A stretch of 32,010 nt of DNA from Bacteroidota bacterium (GTDB lineage: Bacteria; Chloroflexota; Anaerolineae; Aggregatilineales; Phototrophicaceae), in contig JAPUDW010000211.1 of NCBI GenBank assembly GCA_027492915.1, positions 22,284 through 54,293 on the forward strand. Reading direction: 5' to 3'. A model generated the notes under the pieces. The model saw only the letters and a list, made by a program, of their open reading frames with translations, was not told the origin of the DNA and did no database searches. This document shows positions 16,431-22,820 of this stretch, in pieces. A program made the position numbers and the translations under genes. Every line of letters starts with the position of its first letter. The first letter of the stretch is position 1.

Positions 16431-17264
16431 ATGATGCCACTCAACCTAAGCGGTCAGCGCCTCCAACTGCGTCCATTACAAAGCAGCGACCTTGATGCCA
16501 TTCTGACAGCCTACACCGATCTTGATCTACAACTCATTACCGATGGCGACAGCCCTCCGCTAACCGATATACAGGTACGCGCTTTTTGGGATGAAATCCT
16601 CAGCAATCCCGGCACGAATTTACGCTACTTTGCTATCGAGCCGCTGAATGCTGCCGGTCAATTTGCAGGGGCTTGCAGCTTGCAGCAGATTGACATGCGC
16701 AACCGCCATGCCGAACTCGGTGTGTGGATGTCAAGCCGTGAGCAGCGGGGTCAAGGCTATGGCGCAGAAGCCGTGCGTTTACTGCTTAACTATGCCTTTG
16801 ATGTGATTCGGCTGGACAAGGTGTACTTGGGTGCATATGACTTTAACGAAGGCGGGCTGCGTGCCTATGAGCGGGTTGGCTTCCGTTACGAGGGGCGTTT
16901 GCAAAATATGCTGCACTACGAAGGCCGGTATTGGGATGAGTGGCCGATGCGCATCCTGCGGAGCGAATGGGAACGCGACAGCCAAGCCCCAACCGAAGGA
17001 CTGCGACCCTATCACCCGAATGACTTGGATGCAGCGATCACACTTTTACAACACGAACGCAGCCTGCCGGATAAAGAAACCGCCCGTGCGGTACTCCGGC
17101 GCTGGTGGCGGCAGATCGACCGCGCAGTTTACGCTTACCAAGCCGAAGGCCAGCTTGTCGGTTTGGCGACTGTCAGCAGCGATAGCGACTCGCCACAAGT
17201 GCTGGATGTGGTCGTGCGGGAAGCTTACGATGAGGCGTTCGTAACCGCGTTAAGAGATCTATAG
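16431..17264 (+). CDS. GNAT acetyltransferase with RimJ/RimL-type domain and partial second GNAT domain
   Basis: Residues 1-185 of 277 form a complete RimJ/RimL-like N-acetyltransferase: LQLRPLQSSDLDAI, HAELGVWMSSREQRGQGYGAEAVRLLLNYAF (acetyl-CoA loop R-G-Q-G-Y-G) and NEGGLRAYERVGFRYEGRLQ. Residues 188-277 start a second GNAT fold (LRPYHPNDLDAAITLL, AEGQLVGLATVSS) but the gene stops before an acetyl-CoA-binding motif. The family acetylates amino groups of proteins, antibiotics or small molecules with acetyl-CoA; the substrate here is unknown. The stop codon is 2 nt before the methyltransferase start, indicating an operon. The ribosome site is weak, and either of two consecutive ATGs could be used. 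Confidence 0.82.
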   Translation: MMPLNLSGQRLQLRPLQSSDLDAILTAYTDLDLQLITDGDSPPLTDIQVRAFWDEILSNPGTNLRYFAIEPLNAAGQFAGACSLQQIDMRNRHAELGVWMSSREQRGQGYGAEAVRLLLNYAFDVIRLDKVYLGAYDFNEGGLRAYERVGFRYEGRLQNMLHYEGRYWDEWPMRILRSEWERDSQAPTEGLRPYHPNDLDAAITLLQHERSLPDKETARAVLRRWWRQIDRAVYAYQAEGQLVGLATVSSDSDSPQVLDVVVREAYDEAFVTALRDL

Positions 17265-17266
17265 TC

Positions 17267-17896
17267 ATGAGCAATGACACCCAAATTGGTTATGATCGTG
17301 TCGCTGACCAATACGCGGCACGGTTCATCAACGAACTCGACTACAAACCCTATGACCGCCACCTGCTCAATTTCTTTGCGGAGAGGGTAAAAGGGCGTGG
17401 CCTCACGTGTGACATCGGCACCGGACCGGGGCAAATCGCCCGCTACCTCCACCACCAAGGTGCGGAAGCGATGGGCATTGACCTGTCCGATAACATGGTG
17501 GAACAGGCTCGGCTGCTCAACCCTGAACAGCGTTTTGAACAAGCCGATATGCACGCGCTCCCGTTCAAAGATGGCGAACTGGTCGGCATCACGGCCTTTT
17601 ACTCAGTCATCCATATCCCGCGTGAAGATGTGACGGCTGTGCTGCGCGAGTTCAAGCGGGTGCTGCAACCAGATGGCTGTCTGCTTTTAGCATTCCATAT
17701 TGGCGATGCAGTACAGCACTTGGATACTTTCTTCGAACAGCCTGTCTCGCTGGATTTCACCTTCTTCCAGATCACGGAGATGTGCGGCTATCTCGATGAG
17801 GCTGGTTTTACCCACTTGCTGACCACCGAACGCGCTCCTTATACTGAAGAATACGCCAGCCAGCGCGGCTATATTCTGGCACAAAACACAATCTAA
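17267..17896 (+). CDS. Class I SAM-dependent methyltransferase
   Basis: The 209-residue protein has the Rossmann-type methyltransferase core: motif I CDIGTGPGQIARYL with Asp49, the post-I acidic residue in MGIDLSDNMVEQA, ADMHALPF for motif II and ITAFYSVIHIPREDV for motif III. This matches the UbiE/Methyltransf_11 group acting on small molecules. The N-terminal YDRVADQYAARF is typical of these enzymes. The methyl acceptor cannot be predicted. It sits between the GNAT gene (2-nt gap) and the threonine-dehydratase-like gene (10-nt gap) in one transcription unit; the three could act on the same amino-acid-like compound, but that is only positional inference. Confidence 0.88.
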   Translation: MSNDTQIGYDRVADQYAARFINELDYKPYDRHLLNFFAERVKGRGLTCDIGTGPGQIARYLHHQGAEAMGIDLSDNMVEQARLLNPEQRFEQADMHALPFKDGELVGITAFYSVIHIPREDVTAVLREFKRVLQPDGCLLLAFHIGDAVQHLDTFFEQPVSLDFTFFQITEMCGYLDEAGFTHLLTTERAPYTEEYASQRGYILAQNTI

Positions 17897-17906
17897 GAGG
17901 ATACAC

Positions 17907-18842
17907 ATGGTTACTGCTGCTGATATTTTAGCTGCCCGCGAACGGCTCACCGGCTACCTGCGCCCGACACCGCTCGAACACATCCCACAAATCGGCGGCA
18001 ACGTGTGGCTCAAGCTCGAAAACACCAATCGCACCCACTCGTTCAAAATACGCGGTGCGCTCAACGCCATGCTGTCGCTCGATGAAGCAGCGCGGGCGCG
18101 GGGCATCGTCACCGCTTCCTCCGGCAATCACGCGCAGGGCGTGGCTTATGCAGCGCATCTGCTTAATCTACCCGCCAAAATCCTGATGCCCATGCATACG
18201 CCGAAAAAAAAGGTTGATGGAGTACGGCGTTATGGCGCGGAGGTGGTGCTGTTCGGTGCGAACTACGACGAAACCGAGTTGGAAGGCCGGCGTCTGGAAC
18301 AGGTCGAAGGTCGCACGTTTGTCTCGCCCTACAATGATGCGCGGGTAGTAGCAGGCGCAGGAACAATAGGAGTAGAGATCATTGAGGAACTGCCCGAAGT
18401 CGAACGGGTTATCGTCCCTGCCAGTGGCTGCGGCCTCATTTCTGGCGTGGGTTTAGCAATTAAAAGCGCTAATCCCTCGATTGAGGTCATCGGTGTGAAC
18501 GCCCTTTCCGCCCCTGCCCTCTACAACTGGCTGAATAACAAACAGCTCCCGCAAGTTTGGGATACGCTTGCAGAAGCCTTATCGGGTGAAATTGAAATTG
18601 GCTCGATCACCTTTGACATCTCCAAGCAGGTGGTTGACCGCTGCGAACTCGTAACCGAGGCGCAAATTGCCCACGCCATGCACTGGTTAATGGTCAACGC
18701 TGGTTGGATTGCGGAAGGCGGCGGGTCAGTCGGTGTGGCGGCGCTGTTGGCTGGCGTTATCCCGCTAGATGAACGCCCGACGGCGGTTGTTATCAGCGGT
18801 GGGAATGTGGACGAGGCGACACTGAAGCAAATTTTCAGTTAA
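17907..18842 (+). CDS. PLP-dependent threonine/serine dehydratase-like enzyme
   Basis: The 311-residue protein is a fold-type II PLP enzyme without a C-terminal ACT domain, matching catabolic threonine dehydratase or serine racemase length. The PLP lysine is Lys47 in THSFKIRGA. Next come the substrate loop ASSGNHAQGVA and a Gly-rich phosphate loop read as PASGCGLISG (171-180), where most relatives have G-G-G-G-L; Ser173 and Cys175 replace two glycines. The C-terminal ISGGNVD element is also conserved. It would convert L-threonine to 2-oxobutanoate, or act on serine or a hydroxy-amino-acid analogue. AGAGGA lies before the start, and it ends the GNAT-methyltransferase-dehydratase unit. Confidence 0.88.
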   Translation: MVTAADILAARERLTGYLRPTPLEHIPQIGGNVWLKLENTNRTHSFKIRGALNAMLSLDEAARARGIVTASSGNHAQGVAYAAHLLNLPAKILMPMHTPKKKVDGVRRYGAEVVLFGANYDETELEGRRLEQVEGRTFVSPYNDARVVAGAGTIGVEIIEELPEVERVIVPASGCGLISGVGLAIKSANPSIEVIGVNALSAPALYNWLNNKQLPQVWDTLAEALSGEIEIGSITFDISKQVVDRCELVTEAQIAHAMHWLMVNAGWIAEGGGSVGVAALLAGVIPLDERPTAVVISGGNVDEATLKQIFS

Positions 18843-18863
18843 ATCGCCTTTAACGCTTGCTCT

Positions 18864-19943
18864 CTAACTGGGCAGTGTATCCCAGCGCTCCGTGCCTTCA
18901 ATACTCATCACGAAATCGGCGCCGAAAGCCGTAGCCGGTGACAACGCCCCTTTATAATTGCCATCGAGCACCTTCTCAACCACGCGCACACCAGCGATCA
19001 TCGTGAACTGGTAACCTTCCAGCGTTTCTAACCACGCCTCGCGGGTTTCCCCTTTGGCATTCCGCACCATCGCCCACACCGCCGAGCGTCCGTGTTCACG
19101 GGTGTGTTCACTCGGCCCCGGCAGCATCCGCTCGACCATGCGCGAGGCAAACCGGCGCACAGGGTTGATCTTCAAAATGTTGAGCAGCGGTGATAACACC
19201 CGTGCCGAGTACATCACCATTGGCGGTAGGCTGAGGTACACATTCATGTTGGGGATAGCTGAGGTATGGTAACCCATTTCTACATCACCCCATGTTGCAG
19301 GCATAACCGTTTTTGACCCTCGTGGAAAACGCACCTTCCGTAAACCCGCCCCCATCGGCTGTGGCACAAGCTGCCCATTGCGGCGTTGCAGCGTACCAAG
19401 CGTAGGCAGCAGTTCGATCATCGACTTGACCGTTCCCGCGCTCAAGCCAGCATCCGCCCCTTCGCTCAGCGCCAGCGCATCCACCGCCACATCGAGGTGG
19501 GTGGCATCCGGCAGTTGATCAGCCACATATTTAATCAACGAGTCGCTGGGGATCACATCAAACCCCACGCCGGGGATGATGGCGATGCCCTTCTCACGGG
19601 CAGCCGCGTCGAGGCTAAAGGCATGTTGGTACACCGGCACTTCGCCTGTGATGTCGAGGTAATGCGCACCCGCTTGCAGGCAGGCGTTCAACATCGGGGC
19701 GCTGGTGTGGATGAACGGGCCAGCCGCGTGGTAAACCAGTTCAACCGAGCCGACGGCTTTGGCGAGGGCATGGGTATCTTCCAACCCGACCACCGCGTAT
19801 TCCAAGCCCAGCCGTTCAGCCAGCGGGCGCAGCTTGGCAGCCGAGCGTCCCGCCAGCAGCGGTTTATGCCCCCTGCGCACGGCTTCTTCCGCCACAAGCG
19901 CACCTGTGTATCCAGTCGCACCATAGATCATCCACTGACTCAT
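18864..19943 (-). CDS. Saccharopine-dehydrogenase-like NAD(P)-binding oxidoreductase
   Basis: The 359-residue protein starts at 19943 behind GGGAG. It opens with the dinucleotide motif MIYGATGYTGALVAEEAVRRGH (G8-x-T-G11-x-x-G14) followed by LLAGRSAAKLRPLAERLG. This is the pattern of the saccharopine dehydrogenase / trans-acting enoyl reductase family, with AGPFIHTSAPMLNACLQAGAHYLDITGE and GVGFDVIPSD. These enzymes act on varied substrates, so the reaction is unknown. The C-terminal region (from about residue 215) has no recognised domain. It converges with the dehydratase gene with 21 nt between stops. A terminator-like hairpin separates it from the upstream DUF2630 gene, so it probably has its own promoter. 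Confidence 0.85.
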   Translation of the reverse strand: MSQWMIYGATGYTGALVAEEAVRRGHKPLLAGRSAAKLRPLAERLGLEYAVVGLEDTHALAKAVGSVELVYHAAGPFIHTSAPMLNACLQAGAHYLDITGEVPVYQHAFSLDAAAREKGIAIIPGVGFDVIPSDSLIKYVADQLPDATHLDVAVDALALSEGADAGLSAGTVKSMIELLPTLGTLQRRNGQLVPQPMGAGLRKVRFPRGSKTVMPATWGDVEMGYHTSAIPNMNVYLSLPPMVMYSARVLSPLLNILKINPVRRFASRMVERMLPGPSEHTREHGRSAVWAMVRNAKGETREAWLETLEGYQFTMIAGVRVVEKVLDGNYKGALSPATAFGADFVMSIEGTERWDTLPS

Positions 19944-20006
19944 TGTTTGCTCCCTTGCTCATGAAACGCGGATTGTAACACACGCACCTGAACACGGGAA
20001 TCAAAA

Positions 20007-20030
20007 GGACGCACCCATGTGGATGCGCCC
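20007..20030 (-). terminator. Intrinsic terminator of the DUF2630-like gene
   Basis: On the minus strand GGGCGCA (20030-20024) pairs with TGCGTCC (20013-20007) through one G-T pair around a 10-nt loop and is followed by TTTTGATT. It lies 30 nt after the stop of the small gene and before the saccharopine-dehydrogenase-like gene. Confidence 0.65.
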
Positions 20031-20059
20031 TCATTTTCATGACCTGCGACAGCGTATTT

Positions 20060-20275
20060 TTAGGCGATACGACGGATGGCATCCGTATAGCGTTCCGTGC
20101 GGTGGCTGGCAACCAACTCACGGCGATGCACATCCCACAAAGTAACCAGTTGACCTTCGATTTCGTGGATGCGGCTCAGTTGAGCCTCGGTGACATGCTG
20201 CTTACTACTCAGACGGTAGAGGAAGCTGCGCTCATTGGCGAGCTTGTTGATGAGATCAAACGTAGTATCGGTCAT
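20060..20275 (-). CDS. DUF2630-like small helical protein
   Basis: I choose ATG 20275 because GGAGG sits 5 nt upstream, giving 71 residues; an in-frame ATG at 20341 adds an unlikely Cys/His-rich stretch. The protein is predicted almost entirely helical. LINKLANERSFLYR, then LSRIHEIEGQLVTLWDVHRREL, follows the pattern I recall for DUF2630 (an E-x-x-L-Y/W region, then R-L-x-x-I-E-x-x-L-D-x-x-W-D-L). Function in that family is unknown. It has its own terminator. The assignment is by pattern memory and should be tested by a profile search. Confidence 0.72.
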   Translation of the reverse strand: MTDTTFDLINKLANERSFLYRLSSKQHVTEAQLSRIHEIEGQLVTLWDVHRRELVASHRTERYTDAIRRIA

Positions 20276-20379
20276 GATAGCCTCCGCACGATGCCTATGC
20301 TTGCAATTGGCGACAGTACATAGACGCACGGCGGAGGCCAAACTTTACATTAGGAAGTGTCAATTATGTGTTAGAAAAT

Positions 20380-20853
20380 TCACCAGTTCCCAACCACCTG
20401 CCGCAAGATGCCCAGTTCGCCGATGTGGTACGCGTTGTGGTCAGCCACCACCAGCACCTCGCGCAAAATCGTATGTCCGCGCTCACCATGCGGTATCTGC
20501 GCGTAAAGGTCGGTTTGCGGGTCGTTGACGATAGCAACCATCGCGGCGCAGTCGGCGATAAACTGCTCAATGGTGTGCTTCCAACCTGCCGCGTCAGTTT
20601 CGGCATCTTTAGCGGGCCAATAGGCTTGCGGCCACTTGCGATACTGATACTCTGGATTACGGCTGTAATCCAGAATATCCCATTGGGTGATGCGCAGGTG
20701 TTCCAGCAAGTGCCAGAAGCTGTAGTCAACATTCGGTGGGCGCGTGTTGTAATCAGCCGCAGGAAACCGCTTTACAGCCTCTTCGAGTGACATATGGGCG
20801 TTACCCCGCACCAATAAATCGACCAGATGCGCACGGGTGATGGTATCGGACAT
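20380..20853 (-). CDS. DinB-like four-helix metal-binding protein
   Basis: The 157-residue protein starts at 20853 behind AGGAGAGG. It shows DinB/YfiT-type spacing of metal-binding histidines: HLLEH (His48, His52) at the end of the second helix and DHNAYHIGEL (His near 138 and 142) in the last helix. Members often act as metal-dependent thiol transferases using mycothiol or bacillithiol, or have unknown roles. PNVDYSFWHLLEHLRITQWDIL is typical. It follows the epimerase gene by 15 nt on the same strand, so they are cotranscribed. The gene contains a perfect 10-bp inverted repeat with a 4-nt loop at 20651-20674. The substrate is unknown. Confidence 0.82.
   Translation of the reverse strand: MSDTITRAHLVDLLVRGNAHMSLEEAVKRFPAADYNTRPPNVDYSFWHLLEHLRITQWDILDYSRNPEYQYRKWPQAYWPAKDAETDAAGWKHTIEQFIADCAAMVAIVNDPQTDLYAQIPHGERGHTILREVLVVADHNAYHIGELGILRQVVGNW
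20651..20674 (-). repeat. Perfect 10-bp inverted repeat inside the DinB-like gene
   Basis: TCTGGATTAC (20651-20660) and GTAATCCAGA (20665-20674) are separated by 4 nt within coding sequence for a Tyr-Ser-Arg-Asn-Pro-Glu-Tyr region. The mRNA should form a stable hairpin here; whether it has a role is unknown. Confidence 0.6.
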
Positions 20854-20868
20854 AATGATTAGCCTCTC

Positions 20869-21861
20869 CTAGCTAATTCGCGCCGCGCGTACCCCACGTT
20901 GGGCGGCGATAATATTATCTTCCCATGTCAGCGTGTCCGAATCGGGGATGCGACCGTCAGCATCCATCGCGGCGATCACATCCCGAATACCTGCTTCAAC
21001 CGAGATGCGCGGGTTAAATTCCGGCACATCGCGGAATAATTTCTCGGCGCTGTAAATCACATTATGGGCGAAGATTTCCTCGCAGATGCCAGAGTTGGGG
21101 ATGTTGAGCGTCATCAAATCCGCCAGCGGCACACCCACCAGTTCGACTTCGCGCCCCAGCACGCGCATCGCGGCTTGATGATACATCTCCCACGTCGTAA
21201 AGCCGCGCGGCACCATGTTGTACGTCTGCCCGATGCACTTCTCGCGCCCCAGCACCCCCGCGAACGCCGGAGCCGCGTCATCGACATGCAAGAAGCTGTG
21301 CAGCGCCTTACCATCACCGCACACCAGCAGCGGCTTGCCCTTACGGATACGGTCAATCCACGAGTATTCGATGGCGATCTGGCGCAAAAGCCCCTGCTGC
21401 GGCCCGTAGGTCGTTGAAGGTTTGATGATCGTCATCGGGAAGCCATGAGCATAATAGGCATCCAGATAGGCATTATCCGCCGCGACTTTGTTCTTCCCGT
21501 AGCCGCTGGTCGGGCGCAGCGGGTGATCCTCGGTGACGGGCAGCCAATCGTAATCCACACCAAAGGTGCAGACGGTGGATACCTGAATAAAGTGCTGGAC
21601 ATCCTTAAAAGCACGGATGTTACTTTCGGCCTCAGCTTTGTTAAAGCAGATCATGTCGATGGCGGCATCGAACTTTTCCGCCTGCATGGTGGCTTCGAAG
21701 GCTGCGTAATCCTTACGATCCCCGATGATAACCCGTGCTTCGTCCGGTAAGCCGCCCCGCTGACCCCGGTTATAACAGGTGACTTCATGCCCTTGTTCGA
21801 GTAGGAGTTTCACAATCGGCAGGCTGATGTTGCCCGATCCACCAATAATGACCACACGCAT
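20869..21861 (-). CDS. NAD-dependent epimerase/dehydratase (extended SDR)
   Basis: I use ATG 21861, where the Rossmann start MRVVIIGGSGNISLPIVKLLLEQGH begins; AAGG lies 10 nt upstream. The longer frame to 21942 adds sequence unlike the family. The 330-residue protein has GGSGNIS as nucleotide-binding motif, VSTVCTFG with the catalytic Ser/Thr region and YGKNK as the Y-x-x-x-K catalytic pair, then KPSTTYGPQQG. Extended SDRs of this type alter nucleotide sugars or related compounds; the substrate is not deducible. It is the first gene of a two-gene unit with the DinB-like protein. Confidence 0.87.
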   Translation of the reverse strand: MRVVIIGGSGNISLPIVKLLLEQGHEVTCYNRGQRGGLPDEARVIIGDRKDYAAFEATMQAEKFDAAIDMICFNKAEAESNIRAFKDVQHFIQVSTVCTFGVDYDWLPVTEDHPLRPTSGYGKNKVAADNAYLDAYYAHGFPMTIIKPSTTYGPQQGLLRQIAIEYSWIDRIRKGKPLLVCGDGKALHSFLHVDDAAPAFAGVLGREKCIGQTYNMVPRGFTTWEMYHQAAMRVLGREVELVGVPLADLMTLNIPNSGICEEIFAHNVIYSAEKLFRDVPEFNPRISVEAGIRDVIAAMDADGRIPDSDTLTWEDNIIAAQRGVRAARIS

Positions 21862-21999
21862 AATCAATAGTCCTTGTAAGTAAAAAGAGATTAGACGGAT
21901 TATACGGCGTTCAGTGATGTAAAACGACTCGTTAAGGAGCAAATTTGCAATTCAAGGTTAGTATATATAATGAGCAAAATATAAATTAGCGGATGCAAT

Positions 22000-22395
22000 A
22001 TGCCAATTAAAATTCGATGGTTTGATGACCAGCAGCAGATAATTTTATGGACAATTGAGGGAAAATGGACCTTACAGGAGATGCACGAGGCTTATACCAA
22101 AGGTAATGCCATGTGCGCCGAAGTGCCGGAAAACATCATCAACGTCATCGTCGATATAACAGGCTCTAATTCGTTGCCCACCAATATTTTTAGTGCGCTT
22201 TCGGCACGGGTCAACACCGAAATGCCTAATTATGATATGGCGGTGGCGGTGACGAAGAATGGATTGATCAAAGCTTTCGTGAACATCATCACCAGCATAC
22301 CTGCCCTACGCGAAAAGTTTGTGGTGGTCAAGTCGATGGACGATGCCTTAGCGTTCATCAAAAAGCGCCGGTTAGCCCGTGAGGCGGCACAATAG
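22000..22395 (+). CDS. Small STAS/SpoIIAA-like protein, function unknown
   Basis: The 131-residue protein alternates beta strands and helices: IRWFDDQQQIILWTIEGKWTLQEMHEAY, then INVIVDITGSNSLPTNIF, a helix, MAVAVTKNGLIKAFVNII and FVVVKSMDDALAFIKKRR. This matches the general layout of STAS-like or SpoIIAA-like single domains, with a short helix ending in D-A-L-x-F-I. Such proteins often act in regulatory binding, but no partner is visible here. The ribosome site is weak. It diverges from the epimerase gene across an AT-rich gap of about 140 nt with TATATATAAT sequence. It is followed by 425 nt without a gene. Confidence 0.7.
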   Translation: MPIKIRWFDDQQQIILWTIEGKWTLQEMHEAYTKGNAMCAEVPENIINVIVDITGSNSLPTNIFSALSARVNTEMPNYDMAVAVTKNGLIKAFVNIITSIPALREKFVVVKSMDDALAFIKKRRLAREAAQ

Positions 22396-22820
22396 CGATT
22401 TGGCAAAAATGTCGGCAAAGTCGTCACTGTCAGAACGATTTTGATGACAATTCGGCGAATGGCTCGGCTAGAACTGCGGCGAAGTTGGCAAAAGGTGTGC
22501 CGCCGCCAAGATTGCCAATTCGGTAGTTTTAAGATGCAAGTTTCGAGTGACAAGTTCAATGTTTTTTGCAGCAGAGTGGCGATAGGGGTGCTGCTGCAAC
22601 GTTTGCTGCAAAAATTCAATCCCACCACAAAGCCATAAAATTAAGCGACAACATAATTCTATTTTAGAACAAAAGATCTTATTAAGTCAAGCGGGTTGGG
22701 TTAGAGTTTTCAAACGATGATACAAAGGAATTGGGAAGGGCGATTGGCAGGTAAAAGGCTATAAAGGTATTATATGAAATATGTCGTAATTTGTACTCAT
22801 AATTTATTAAGGTAAAAACA
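22396..22820 (+). other. 425-nt intergenic region upstream of TIR-TPR gene
   Basis: I see no gene here. It holds competing inverted repeats at 22563-22614 and an AT-rich leader before the TIR-TPR start, with AAGGT as ribosome site. The 22440-22530 part is GC-richer and repetitive in character (GGCGAATGG, GGCGAAGTTGGC) but is not open in a convincing frame. Confidence 0.45.
22563..22614. repeat. Overlapping alternative inverted repeats
   Basis: TTTTTGCAGCA (22563-22573) can pair perfectly with TGCTGCAAAAA (22604-22614). Its overlapping part TTGCAGCAG (22566-22574) can instead pair with CTGCTGCAA (22591-22599). The two hairpins exclude each other, as in attenuators, but no leader peptide is visible and the region lies 200 nt from the next gene. 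Confidence 0.35.
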
